From contig NZ_BSFK01000013.1 in the NCBI RefSeq assembly GCF_027922305.1, positions 62,001 to 126,000 of the forward strand: a stretch of 64,000 bases of DNA, given 5' to 3'. Shown piece after piece: positions 40,280 to 48,704 of this stretch. Every line of letters begins with the position of its first letter. The first letter of the stretch is position 1. The DNA comes from Methylopila jiangsuensis. Its GTDB lineage: Bacteria > Pseudomonadota > Alphaproteobacteria > Rhizobiales > Methylopilaceae. Position numbers and translations under genes: made by a program. A model generated the notes under the pieces. It ran no database searches. It was not told where the DNA came from and saw only the letters and a program-made list of their open reading frames with translations.

Positions 40280-41803
40280 GTGATTGTCAGGCCATCATCC
40301 TCCATCGTCGCTCTCTCCGCCGTCCTGGCGCTCTCGCCGGGAGCGGCCGCCGCGCAGCAACAGACGACGACTCCCCGGCAGATGGAAGCCTTCTCCCGGA
40401 ACATGAGGCTCAACGTGTATGTCGAGCAGTTCGTGGCGCAGGCGATGCAGCCGTTCCGGCAGGCCGATGTGGACATGGACGGGCTGGACTCCGGCGACCT
40501 TACGATCGCGCGCCGTCAGGTCGAGGCGCGCGATCGCGGGGCTCGGGCGTCGATCTTCATGTCCGCTGATCTCGACGCCGACGGCGTCGTCACGGCTGAG
40601 GAGCGGGCGCTGGCGACGCCGCCGTTCAGACGCCTGCCTACGGCGCGCGCCGAGGACGGCGTGCTGGCCCGGTTCGACGGCGACGGCGACGGCCGCGTCA
40701 CGCTTCAGGAGGCGCTCGCCGCGTCGGTCCCGCCGCAATCCCCCTCCAGAGAGAGCGTTTTGGAGGTGTTCATGACCTTCGACGCCGACAACGACGGTCG
40801 CGTCACGGCCATCGAGGCGGAGACCGCGCTGCGGAGGATATTCGCCGACTTCGACGCCAATGGCGACGGGCTGATCGACTTCGACGAGGGCGTGGCGCTC
40901 AGCCAGGCGGCTAAGCCCGTTCGGCAAGCAGCCACTTGCGAGCTTCCGCGTGCGGGCGCCGATCAGCAGATCGTCGCTTTCGGACTGTACGAGGGCGACG
41001 CCGTGCCGAGCGCGACCGTCGTGGGACAGGACACGGAGAGCACGACCGCGGAGGTGGTGATCGAGGAGGGCGATACGCCGCTCTATCTCGTCCTCACGTC
41101 CTATGACGCGATGATCTGGCGGGTGACGGGCGCGAAAGACCGCGTGGCGCGGCTCGTGCTCTCGTCCTCCCAGTCGGATCCCGCAAAAAAGCAGAATTCC
41201 CCACGGCCGTCGGCCGCCGGCGCCGTGGGATTGCCCGCGGAAAAGGTGACGGTGGCGCCCCACGGCTGCCTCGGGTCGTTTCACGAGGCCGGATCGGCTG
41301 AAGAGGCCTCCGTGCGGGCGGCGATCCGGCAGGCTGCCGGGCGAACGCCCGACGCCATCGCCGGCGCCTATGACGCCATCACCGTGACGCTTCCGGCAAT
41401 GACGGCGGTGAAAGCGAAGACGTCGAGCGATCCCGACGACGCGCCCGCAGGTTTCGATCCTCAGACGTGGCGCGACGCTGTGCGCTTCGCGCCCGGTGGC
41501 GTGGTCGAGATCGACCCGGCCGCAGTGGTCTCAGGCGCGCCTGCGGTCTCCTACGAGGTTCTGCCGCAACAGATCGGGCTCGCGAAGCTCGTGGGGGAGG
41601 GCGCGATCGAACGCGCTGGCGGGAGATTCCGGATCGTGAAGCCGATTCCGCGCCTTCCGGCCGGGCTGAGCGGCGCGCATGCCGTCCGCTTTTCGCTGGC
41701 GCCGGGCGTGCCGCGGCCGAAAGGCGCGTCCGGCCACTCCTGCGTCGTCGCCGAGGGCGACCCGAAAGCCGCATTGGGCCGCGGCGTTTGCCTCAGGCCC
41801 TGA
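40280..41803 (+). CDS. Exported protein with five EF-hand motifs
   Basis: A 507-residue protein starting with GTG and a signal peptide (SIVALSAVLALSPGAAAAQ). Residues 60-215 carry five EF-hand loops: DVDMDGLDSGDL (atypical last position), DLDADGVVTAEE, DGDGDGRVTLQE, DADNDGRVTAIE and DANGDGLIDFDE. The remaining 290 residues have no domain I can name, contain cysteines (CELPRAG, HGCLGSF, SCVVAEGD, GVCLRP) suitable for disulphides, and end near GVCLRP. It is likely a periplasmic calcium-binding protein. It follows cheR by 93 bases on the same strand but has its own ribosome site; a link to chemotaxis is not shown. Confidence 0.75.
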   Translation: MIVRPSSSIVALSAVLALSPGAAAAQQQTTTPRQMEAFSRNMRLNVYVEQFVAQAMQPFRQADVDMDGLDSGDLTIARRQVEARDRGARASIFMSADLDADGVVTAEERALATPPFRRLPTARAEDGVLARFDGDGDGRVTLQEALAASVPPQSPSRESVLEVFMTFDADNDGRVTAIEAETALRRIFADFDANGDGLIDFDEGVALSQAAKPVRQAATCELPRAGADQQIVAFGLYEGDAVPSATVVGQDTESTTAEVVIEEGDTPLYLVLTSYDAMIWRVTGAKDRVARLVLSSSQSDPAKKQNSPRPSAAGAVGLPAEKVTVAPHGCLGSFHEAGSAEEASVRAAIRQAAGRTPDAIAGAYDAITVTLPAMTAVKAKTSSDPDDAPAGFDPQTWRDAVRFAPGGVVEIDPAAVVSGAPAVSYEVLPQQIGLAKLVGEGAIERAGGRFRIVKPIPRLPAGLSGAHAVRFSLAPGVPRPKGASGHSCVVAEGDPKAALGRGVCLRP

Positions 41804-41820
41804 CGTCGGCGCAAACGAGA

Positions 41821-41850
41821 AAAGCCCCGGCCGATGGCCGGGGCTTTTTC
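41821..41850. terminator. Bidirectional intrinsic terminator
   Basis: A perfect 12-bp stem (AAAGCCCCGGCC with GGCCGGGGCTTT), 3-base loop, and T/A runs on both sides. It lies between the converging ends of the EF-hand gene and ctrA and should stop both. Confidence 0.9.
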
Positions 41851-41873
41851 GTTGCGAGCGCCGCAGCGCCGCG

Positions 41874-42575
41874 TCAGGCGATGGCGCGGGATTCGTCCTC
41901 GTTGGGTTCGCGCAGCACGTAGCCGCGGCCCCAGACGGTTTCGATGTAGTTCTTGCCGTTGGTGGCGTTGGCGAGCTTCTTGCGCAGCTTGCAGATGAAG
42001 ACGTCGATGATCTTCAGCTCGGGCTCGTCCATGCCGCCGTAGAGATGGTTGAGGAACATCTCCTTGGTGAGCGTCGAGCCCTTGCGCAGGCTCAGCAGCT
42101 CCAGCATCTGGTATTCCTTGCCCGTCAGATGGACGCGGGCGCCGCCCACCTCGACCGTCTTGGTGTCGAGATTCACGATCAGGTCGCCGGTGGTGATGAC
42201 GGACTGGGCGTGGCCCTTCGACCGGCGCACGATGGCGTGGATGCGGGCGACCATCTCGTCCTTGTGGAACGGCTTGGTCATGTAGTCGTCGGCGCCGACG
42301 CCGAGACCGCGCACCTTGTCCTCGATGCCGGCGAGGCCGGAGAGGATCAGGATCGGGGTCTTGATCTTCGCCAGACGCAGCGCCCGCAGAACCTCGTAGC
42401 CCGACATGTCGGGGAGGTTCAGGTCAAGTAGGATGATGTCGTAATCGTAGAGCTTGCCGAGGTCGATGCCCTCTTCTCCAAGCTCTGTCGTATAGACGTT
42501 GAAGCTTTCAGACTTGAGCATCAACTCGATGCTCTGCGCCGTGGCGCTATCGTCTTCAATAAGAAGAACGCGCAT
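41874..42575 (-). CDS. ctrA: Cell-cycle master response regulator CtrA
   Basis: A 233-residue OmpR-family regulator nearly identical in pattern to alphaproteobacterial Ctr[21 protein letters not shown], aspartate in [15 protein letters not shown], lysine in [17 protein letters not shown], and winged-helix [27 protein letters not shown]. It silences or starts transcription of cell-cycle, division and motility genes. The C terminus ends SRAIA; the Ala-Ala-type end of Caulobacter CtrA that ClpXP recognises is only partly kept (Ile-Ala). A strong ribosome site (GGAGGATTCGC) overlaps a GANTC site. It is divergent from fliI. Confidence 0.98.
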   Translation of the reverse strand: MRVLLIEDDSATAQSIELMLKSESFNVYTTELGEEGIDLGKLYDYDIILLDLNLPDMSGYEVLRALRLAKIKTPILILSGLAGIEDKVRGLGVGADDYMTKPFHKDEMVARIHAIVRRSKGHAQSVITTGDLIVNLDTKTVEVGGARVHLTGKEYQMLELLSLRKGSTLTKEMFLNHLYGGMDEPELKIIDVFICKLRKKLANATNGKNYIETVWGRGYVLREPNEDESRAIA

Positions 42576-42577
42576 GC

Positions 42578-42926
42578 GAATCCTCCACCGATGCCCGCGT
42601 GGCCTGCCCCGACAACGCCGGGCCCGGCACGGTGAACCGATCGTTTCCAGTCCGATTCAAGCTTAACGACCATTAGTTAACAGAAGATGATTCTGCGTCG
42701 CAAGCTCGTTCTGATTCATGCCCGTATTTCGCCTTAGTCCTTGGACGGCAAGGGAAACACGCTTTCGAAAACGCTCAGCCAAAACCTTAAGAAGTCCGGA
42801 TAACCGACTCTTGCGACTCCGACTTTCGAGCCGCCGATACGGTTTCCGTCCCCTTAAGCGCTGGGGCCATGATTGGGCGAAGGGGTAAACGAAGGGTTAC
42901 GCTGAGGTGGTCCCCGGTCATGATTC
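42578..42926. promoter_or_regulatory. ctrA-fliI control region with seven GANTC sites
   Basis: The 366-base divergent region holds seven GANTC motifs, at 42578, 42654, 42689, 42713, 42806, 42815 and 42922. GANTC is the target of the cell-cycle methylase CcrM, which times ctrA transcription in Caulobacter. TTAA elements typical of CtrA boxes occur at 42663 and 42677 (ten bases between) and at 42787 and 42854. A degenerate TTAA-N7-TTAA form, TAAA-N7-TTAC, is at 42886-42900 just before fliI. These fit methylation and autoregulatory control. Confidence 0.65.
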
Positions 42927-42941
42927 GTTGGGGATAACAGG

Positions 42942-44276
42942 ATGGAAACGATGCGCGGGCTGTTCGAGGCCGTGGAGGAGACGCCGGAGCGCGAGGTCTA
43001 TGGCCGCGTTGTGGGCGTGCGCGGCCTTCTGGTGGAGGTGGCCGGGCCGCTCGGGATGATGGCGATCGGCGGCCGGGTCTCGATCGAGGCCGGGCCGGGC
43101 GGCGCCACCGCATGCGAGGTGGTGGGCTTCCAGGGCGACCGGGCGCTGCTGATGCCGTTCGCGCCGCTGGAGGGCGTGCGCCGGGGCTGCCGCGCCGTGG
43201 TCGGCCAGCCGTCGCCGGGCGTGCGGCCGAGCCGGGGCTGGCTCGGCCGGGTGGTGGACGCCATGGGAACGCCGATCGACGGCAAGGGCCCGCTGAAGGA
43301 GGGGCCGGCGCTCTACCCCTACCGCACGCCGCCGCCGCCGGCCCACGCCCGCAAGCGCGTGGGCGCGCCGCTCGATCTGGGGGTGCGGGCGCTCAACACC
43401 TTCGTCACCTGCTGCGCCGGCCAGCGCATGGGCATCTTCGCGGGCTCGGGCGTGGGCAAATCGGTGCTGCTCGCCATGCTGGCCCGCAACACCGCCTGCG
43501 ACGCCGCGGTGATCGGCCTGATCGGCGAGCGCGGCCGCGAGGTGCAGGAGTTCCTGCAGGACGATCTGGGCGAGGCGGGGCTCGCCCGCTCCATCGTTGT
43601 GGTGGCCACCTCCGACGAGCCGGCGCTGAAGCGGCGGCAGGCGGCCTATCTGACGCTTACGCTCGCCGAGGCGCTGCGCGACGAGGGCGCGGACGTGCTG
43701 TGCATGATGGACAGCGTGACCCGCTTCGCCATGGCCCAGCGCGAGATCGGCCTCTCCACCGGCGAGCCGCCCACCACGAAGGGCTACACCCCGACCGTGT
43801 TCGCCGAGCTGCCGCGCCTGCTGGAGCGGGCGGGCCCCGGGGTGGGGGAGGGCAGCATCACCGGCATCTTCACCGTGCTGGTGGACGGCGACGACCACAA
43901 CGAGCCGGTGGCCGACGCGGTGCGCGGCATCCTCGACGGCCACATCGTGATGGAGCGCGCCATCGCGGAGCGCGGCCGCTACCCGGCCATCAACATCCTG
44001 AAATCGGTGTCACGCACCATGCCCAAGGCGACGCCGGAGGAGCGCCGGCCGTTGATCGCCAGGGCGCGGCGCGCCATGGCCACCTACAGCGACATGGAGG
44101 AGCTGATCCGCCTCGGCGCCTATCGCCCGGGATCGAGCCCGGAGGTGGACGAGGCCATCGCCCTGAACGGGCCGTTCGAGCGGTTTCTTGCGCAAGGTAA
44201 GGAAGAAGCAACGCGTCTCGGAGAAGGCTACGCCCAACTGGATTCGATTTTAAGCGTCGGCGAAACCGGCCGCTAA
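42942..44276 (+). CDS. fliI: Flagellum-specific ATPase FliI
   Basis: A 444-residue F1-type ATPase that powers flagellar protein export. Walker A ([14 protein letters not shown]), the [10 protein letters not shown] segment, Walker B ([19 protein letters not shown]) and the arginine-finger region are present. The ATG at 42942 or the one at 42951 could start; the second has a better spaced AGGATGG. It is divergent from ctrA and followed by fliJ, an arrangement kept in many Hyphomicrobiales, so CtrA control is probable. Confidence 0.96.
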   Translation: METMRGLFEAVEETPEREVYGRVVGVRGLLVEVAGPLGMMAIGGRVSIEAGPGGATACEVVGFQGDRALLMPFAPLEGVRRGCRAVVGQPSPGVRPSRGWLGRVVDAMGTPIDGKGPLKEGPALYPYRTPPPPAHARKRVGAPLDLGVRALNTFVTCCAGQRMGIFAGSGVGKSVLLAMLARNTACDAAVIGLIGERGREVQEFLQDDLGEAGLARSIVVVATSDEPALKRRQAAYLTLTLAEALRDEGADVLCMMDSVTRFAMAQREIGLSTGEPPTTKGYTPTVFAELPRLLERAGPGVGEGSITGIFTVLVDGDDHNEPVADAVRGILDGHIVMERAIAERGRYPAINILKSVSRTMPKATPEERRPLIARARRAMATYSDMEELIRLGAYRPGSSPEVDEAIALNGPFERFLAQGKEEATRLGEGYAQLDSILSVGETGR

Positions 44277-44291
44277 CCCGCGTGTGCTTCC

Positions 44292-44717
44292 ATGTCGGAC
44301 ATGAAATCCCGAGACACTCTCCTCAAGCTCAAGCGCTTTCAGGTCGACGATAAACGTCGTCAGGTCGTGCAGATCGAGACGATGATCGCCGAATTCGAGC
44401 GCATGGCGACCGACCTCGACCGCGAAATCCTGCAGGAGCAGGAAAAAGCGGGCATCCACGACACGGCGCATTACGCCTACCCCACCTACGCCAAGGCGGC
44501 GCAGGGGCGGCGCGACAACCTGATGCGCTCCGCGGACGAACTCCGCGGCCAGCTCGCCGACGCCCAGGGCGCGCTCGCCGAGGCGTTCGAGGAGCTGAAG
44601 AAGATCGAGATCCTGGAGGAGCGCGACAGCGCACGCGAGCGCCAGGCCGAGGCCGCCCGCGATCAGGCGGAGATGGACCGCATCGGCCTGGCCGCCCACG
44701 AGGCGCGCGCCGGCTGA
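44292..44717 (+). CDS. fliJ: Flagellar export chaperone FliJ
   Basis: A 141-residue coiled-coil protein (LLKLKRFQVDDKRRQVVQIETMIAEFERM, then a second long helix to the end) with the length and pattern of FliJ, the stalk-like partner of the FliI hexamer. It lies 15 bases after fliI. Sequence identity within this family is low, so position is much of the evidence. Confidence 0.85.
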   Translation: MSDMKSRDTLLKLKRFQVDDKRRQVVQIETMIAEFERMATDLDREILQEQEKAGIHDTAHYAYPTYAKAAQGRRDNLMRSADELRGQLADAQGALAEAFEELKKIEILEERDSARERQAEAARDQAEMDRIGLAAHEARAG

Positions 44718-44859
44718 CGGCCGGCGGGGATGTGGGCGATCCGGACGTTCACGCCGGTCCTAGGCTTTCAGACATTGCGTCACGCGTCGGTGGGCGCGCT
44801 GCTCCCCGCTACTGAGCGGCGGTGAACGGCTTTCTATGTCGGCTCGCTGAGCCTGATGG

Positions 44860-45303
44860 TCAGGCGGCTTTGGCGCCCACCACGCGGTCCCGCGCAGCGG
44901 TCACCTCTGTCGCCAGAGCCGCGATCGCCTCCGCGTCGCAGCCGAGCGCCTTCAGCATGCGCGTCGGCACGTCCGCGGCGCGGGCCTGCATGGCCCGGCC
45001 GTCGTCGGTGAGGAACACGCGCACCTGCCGCTCGTCCTCTGGATCGCGCTGCCGCCGCACCAGCCCCGCCGCCTCCATGCGCTTCAGCAGCGGCGTCAGG
45101 GTGTTCGATTCGAGGAACAGCGCCTCGCCGAGCTGACCCACGGTGCGGCCGTCCCGCTCCCACAGCGCCACCAGCGTCACATATTGCGGATAGGTCAGGC
45201 CGAGCGCGTCCAGCGCCGGCTTGTAGGCGCGGTTCATCGCCCCGTTCGCGGAATAGAGCGCGAAGCACAGCATCTGGTCGAGGCGGGGGGCGGCGTCGGT
45301 CAT
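44860..45303 (-). CDS. ohrR: MarR-family organic-peroxide sensor OhrR
   Basis: A 147-residue MarR/OhrR repressor. The sensing cysteine is in DQMLCFALYSANGAMNRAY near residue 13, the canonical OhrR place. The winged helix includes TVGQLGEALFLESNTLTPLLKRME and LVRRQRDPEDERQVRVFLT. No second, resolving cysteine of the 2-Cys type is in the usual C-terminal place except Cys at GCDAEA, so it may be either subtype. It is divergent from ohr, which it should repress until organic hydroperoxides oxidise it. Confidence 0.93.
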   Translation of the reverse strand: MTDAAPRLDQMLCFALYSANGAMNRAYKPALDALGLTYPQYVTLVALWERDGRTVGQLGEALFLESNTLTPLLKRMEAAGLVRRQRDPEDERQVRVFLTDDGRAMQARAADVPTRMLKALGCDAEAIAALATEVTAARDRVVGAKAA

Positions 45304-45326
45304 CGCGGGAGGTTAGCACGGCGATC

Positions 45327-45398
45327 ATATCGCGTGCGACAGGATCGTATGCGTGACGAAGATGCCTGTCATGCGTAAATTTATATCGTGGACGACAT
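45327..45398. promoter_or_regulatory. Probable OhrR operators in the ohrR-ohr region
   Basis: Two related imperfect palindromes, ATATCGCGTGCGACAG (45327-45342) and ATATCGTGGACGACAT (45383-45398), share the pattern ATATCGY-N2-RCGACAK. A further ATCGTGTGCGA follows at 45401. Placed in the divergent ohrR-ohr space, they are the best candidates for OhrR binding. Confidence 0.55.
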
Positions 45399-45462
45399 GA
45401 TCGTGTGCGAAAAGAATATGGACCGGCGGCCGAGGGAGGCCGTCCAATCCGAGGAGATGACC

Positions 45463-45891
45463 ATGAAGACGCTGTACTCCACTTCCGCGACGGCGACCGG
45501 CGGCGGCCGCGACGGCCGCTCCGCCACCACCGACGGCAATCTCGCGGTCAGTCTGGTCGTGCCGAAGGAGCTTGGCGGCGCAGGCGGGGACGGGACGAAC
45601 CCCGAACAACTGTTCGCGGTCGGCTACGCCGCCTGCTTCCTGGGCGCGCTGCGTTTCGCCGCCGGCAAGGCCAGGATCGCCGTTCCGGCGGACGCCTCGG
45701 TCACGTCGTCAGTCGGCATCGGCCCGCGCGACGACGGCACGGGCTTCAGCATCGAAGTGGCGCTGGAGGTCTCGCTTCCGGGCATGGAGCGGGCGGCGGC
45801 GGAGGATCTGGTCGCGCGCGCGCATGTGGTCTGCCCCTACTCGGAGGCGACCCGCGGCAATCTGGACGTGAAGCTGACCACGGTCGTCTGA
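45463..45891 (+). CDS. ohr: Organic hydroperoxide resistance protein Ohr
   Basis: A 142-residue Ohr/OsmC-family thiol peroxidase that reduces organic hydroperoxides. The two reactive cysteines are in GYAACFLGALRFAA and VVCPYSEATRGN, with the conserved arginine in NLAVSLV region and glutamate nearby. It starts at 45463 (MKTLYSTSATATGGGRDG) after GAGGAGATGACC; earlier in-frame starts lack support. Expression is likely under OhrR. Confidence 0.95.
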   Translation: MKTLYSTSATATGGGRDGRSATTDGNLAVSLVVPKELGGAGGDGTNPEQLFAVGYAACFLGALRFAAGKARIAVPADASVTSSVGIGPRDDGTGFSIEVALEVSLPGMERAAAEDLVARAHVVCPYSEATRGNLDVKLTTVV

Positions 45892-45920
45892 GGCGCGGCC
45901 GCGCGATCAGCGCGACGCCG

Positions 45921-47027
45921 TCACTTCCGGGCGAAGGGGCGGCGGTCGCGCGGCGGCGCGAGCTTCGCGGCCGGTTGGGAAATGGCGGCGGTGGTCTCCA
46001 CCGCCGGCTCGCGGACCGGCGGCAGCGGCGCTGCGGCCATCGCCACGGTCTTCGGCGCGTCCACCGGCGCGGGTTTCGCCGCGACGGTCGCGCCGGGCTT
46101 CGCGGCGGCCGCTGCGGTGGCGCGCGGCGCGATCGGCGGCAGCGGCACGGCGGCGGCGTTCGCGGGCGGCGTGAGCTTGGCGAAGGCGGCCGTCGCGTCG
46201 TCGCGGCCGTTGGAATAGGCGGACGCCGTGGCGACCGGCGTTGCGGGGGCTGCGCCCGGCGCGGTGCGGTCGAACCCGCCGATGGCGTCCGACGCGGCGG
46301 CGATGCGCGAACCGGCCACCGTCGAGGGCATGACGCCGGGCGTCGCGGGCTGCGCGGCGATCTGCGGTGCGGCGGCGACGGCGATCGTCGTCGCGGGGCG
46401 CGTGGGCGGCAGCGGCGCCGCGGAGGCGAGCGCCGGCGCCGCGTTCACCGCGATCACGCGCGGCTGACGGGGCTCGGCCGTGGCGACGGTGGTGGTGACG
46501 ACGGTCGCAGGCTTTGCGGCGTTCGCGACGACCTGCGCCGGGGCCTTGGCGCGGGCGTGCGGCGCCATCTCGATCGCCTGCGCGAACACGGCCGAGCCGC
46601 GACGGCCCATGCCCACCTGGTCCAGCAGGCCCTTGCGCTTGGCTTCGTAATAATAGCCGCTGGCGTAAAGCTGCACCGCGCGGTCGTGGTTTCCGCCGGC
46701 GGTCCTGTAGGCGCCGGCGAGGTAGCGCACGGCGTAGGTGAGGTTGGTGTCGGCGTCCAGCAGCCCGGCGGCGTCGCCCTGATAGCCCATGCCCTTCGCG
46801 GTGGCGTGCTTGATCTGCATCATGCCGTAATGGCCGCGATTGTAAGCTTTGGGATTGTAACGGCTTTCCCGCACGATCACCCGCCGCACCAGCGTTTCCG
46901 GCACTCCGTTCGCGGCCGCATGGCGGGCGATCATGGCGTCGTATTGCGCCGGGCCGGAGGCGCTCTGCGCCGCGGCCCCGTGCGTGATGACGACCGCCAT
47001 GGCGATCCCGAACAGCCCTGCTTTCAC
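45921..47027 (-). CDS. Lytic transglycosylase (SLT domain) with Ala/Pro-rich tail
   Basis: A 368-residue exported protein. The GTG at 47027 after AGGGACCGGACGC opens a signal peptide (AGLFGIAMAVVITHGAAAQ); an earlier ATG at 47084 would give a longer N-region. Residues 25-140 form a lysozyme-like SLT domain with the catalytic Glu in VIVRESRYNPKAYNRGHYGMMQIK and later AVRYLAGAYRTAGG. The C-terminal 200 residues are low-complexity Ala/Pro/Val with repeats like AAPLPP, likely a flexible spacer. It cleaves peptidoglycan, possibly for envelope machines; no partner is evident. Confidence 0.85.
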   Translation of the reverse strand: MKAGLFGIAMAVVITHGAAAQSASGPAQYDAMIARHAAANGVPETLVRRVIVRESRYNPKAYNRGHYGMMQIKHATAKGMGYQGDAAGLLDADTNLTYAVRYLAGAYRTAGGNHDRAVQLYASGYYYEAKRKGLLDQVGMGRRGSAVFAQAIEMAPHARAKAPAQVVANAAKPATVVTTTVATAEPRQPRVIAVNAAPALASAAPLPPTRPATTIAVAAAPQIAAQPATPGVMPSTVAGSRIAAASDAIGGFDRTAPGAAPATPVATASAYSNGRDDATAAFAKLTPPANAAAVPLPPIAPRATAAAAAKPGATVAAKPAPVDAPKTVAMAAAPLPPVREPAVETTAAISQPAAKLAPPRDRRPFARK

Positions 47028-47123
47028 GCGTCCGGTCCCTGGCCGTGGCGACGAAGGTTCTGGATCACGCCCAATTGAGGCCATTCCGTGACCTGTGGCC
47101 CGATTTGGGACGCATTCCGCTCT

Positions 47124-48116
47124 TCAACCCCCTTCGTCATCCGCCTTGCTCAGCCAGAGGTTGAGGCTCGGCGGCCGCTCATCGCTCAGTTTCAGGATGG
47201 TCTCGCGCAGCCAGCGGTGGCCGGGATCGGCGTCATAGGAGGCGTGCCAGAGCATGGAAATCGCCACGTCCGGCAGCAGCACGGGGGCGGGGCTGACGGC
47301 GAGGTCCAGCACCTCCGCGAAATAGCGCGCCACGCGGGCGTGCATGGTGGCGATCACCGGCGCCTGCTTCACCACGAAGGGCGCGGCGGTGAAGCGCGGC
47401 GAGGTGAGCGCGATGTCCCTCGACAGGCCGATCTTCGCCAGCGCGTCGTCCACCACGCCGTGCGGGGTCTCCACCAGACTCGTCAGAACATGGGGCAGGC
47501 GCACATAGTCCTCGAGCGAGATCGGCGGCGTCACGCCGATCAGCTCGGGGTTGAAGATGCAGAGATAGCTCTCCCGCTGCAGCAGCCGGCGCTTGTGGTG
47601 CAGCTCCCCGTCCTCGAACAGGCCGATGCCCAGATCGACCCGGTCCTGGTCGAGATCCTGCAGGATGCGGATGCGGTCGATGGTGCGCAGCAGCAGCCGC
47701 ACGCCGGGCGCTTCCTTCCTGAGCAGCGCGATCAGCTTCGGCATCAGCAGCACCTCGGTGCTGTCCGGCATGCCGATGGTGAAGGTGCGCTCCTCGGTCG
47801 CCGGATCGAACGCCTCCCGCCGGGCCACCATCTCCTGAATCTGCGCCAGAGCCGCCCGCGCCGGCTGGATCAGCGCCTGCGCCCGCGGGGTGACGCGCAT
47901 GCCCTGCGGCCCGCGGATCAGCAGCTCGTCGCCGAACATGGTCCGCAGCCGCGCCAGCGCGTGGCTCATGGCCGACTGGCCGAGGCCGACCCGAGCCGCG
48001 GCCCGGGTGACGCTGCGCTCCGTCACAAGCGCGTCGAACGCCACCAGCAGGTTGAGGTCGAGCCGACTTAAATTGGCGTGGTCGATATTCAATATGAATC
48101 CGATCGTTTTGATCAA
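47124..48116 (-). CDS. LysR-family transcription regulator
   Basis: A 330-residue LTTR of the NodD-like branch. The helix-turn-helix is SVTRAAARVGLGQSAMSHALARLRTMFGDELLIRG near residues 35-70; the effector domain follows (TFTIGMPDSTEVLLMPKLIALLRK). It is divergent from a small secreted-protein gene 75 bases away, which it probably controls along with itself. Effector unknown. It ends 40 bases before the lytic transglycosylase region on the same strand. Confidence 0.9.
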   Translation of the reverse strand: MIKTIGFILNIDHANLSRLDLNLLVAFDALVTERSVTRAAARVGLGQSAMSHALARLRTMFGDELLIRGPQGMRVTPRAQALIQPARAALAQIQEMVARREAFDPATEERTFTIGMPDSTEVLLMPKLIALLRKEAPGVRLLLRTIDRIRILQDLDQDRVDLGIGLFEDGELHHKRRLLQRESYLCIFNPELIGVTPPISLEDYVRLPHVLTSLVETPHGVVDDALAKIGLSRDIALTSPRFTAAPFVVKQAPVIATMHARVARYFAEVLDLAVSPAPVLLPDVAISMLWHASYDADPGHRWLRETILKLSDERPPSLNLWLSKADDEGG

Positions 48117-48191
48117 TGACGAAGGGATAAGTATCTTGGGCGCAGATCACGGGGATCAGCCCCGGAGACATCGCTTCCGGAGAGTTTCACC

Positions 48192-48524
48192 ATGTCGCTG
48201 CGCGCTGCAATCGTCTCTGTCGCCCTCGTCGCTTCCGTCGCCTCGGCGGGCGCGGTCGAGCTCAACGCCGGCTCCGCGAGCCGGATCGAGATCGGCGACC
48301 GCAAGGGCGTCGTCTATTACACCGTGGAGCCGGCGGGCTACCGGGTCGTCGCGGGCCTCGCCCGCGGCAAGGACGTTCCGCCGCTGCGGTTCGAGACCAC
48401 GCTCGCGGGCGACCAGCGCGTGCTGGCTCTGTCGCCGCAGGGGCTCGGGCAGCCCGTCGCCGCGCTCGAAATCGTGCGTCAGGGCGACCGGGTCTACGTG
48501 CGCCCGCTCGGCGCAGGGCTCTGA
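48192..48524 (+). CDS. Small exported protein of unknown function
   Basis: A 110-residue protein with a signal peptide (AAIVSVALVASVASAGAVE, cleaved near 21) and an 85-residue mature part of beta-rich pattern (SRIEIGDRKGVVYYTVEPAGYRVVAGL, GDRVYVRPLG). No cysteines and no family I recognise. It starts 75 bases from the divergent LysR gene, whose binding site is probably in that space, so induction by an unknown small molecule is likely. A hairpin follows the stop. Confidence 0.7.
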   Translation: MSLRAAIVSVALVASVASAGAVELNAGSASRIEIGDRKGVVYYTVEPAGYRVVAGLARGKDVPPLRFETTLAGDQRVLALSPQGLGQPVAALEIVRQGDRVYVRPLGAGL

Positions 48525-48540
48525 GGCCCGCCGGAACGCC

Positions 48541-48571
48541 GCTGACGTGAGACCCTCGGGCTCACGTCAGC
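48541..48571 (+). terminator. Hairpin after the small exported protein
   Basis: An 11-bp perfect stem (GCTGACGTGAG/CTCACGTCAGC) with a 9-base loop, 16 bases past the stop. No T-run follows, so termination would be weak. Confidence 0.5.
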
Positions 48572-48638
48572 CCGCGGGACACACGGGTTTCCTCCCGTCC
48601 TCGCCTCGTCCTGGCTCGAGGTCGGGGACCGCAACGCA

Positions 48639-48681
48639 AAGCGCGCCGCGCACGCCCGAGTGGGGCCTGCGCGGCGCGCTT
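48639..48681 (-). terminator. Intrinsic terminator of the RhlE-type helicase gene
   Basis: A perfect 14-bp stem (AAGCGCGCCGCGCA with TGCGCGGCGCGCTT) and a 15-base loop, 24 bases after the helicase stop on the minus strand, followed there by TTTGCGTTG. Confidence 0.7.
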
Positions 48682-48704
48682 CCGTTCAGCCTTGAGACGC
48701 GGCG

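Noticed and set aside
48108-48117. TTGATCAA near the LysR start as an FNR box
   Set aside because: There is no 6-base spacer between the half-sites, so it does not fit TTGA-N6-TCAA.
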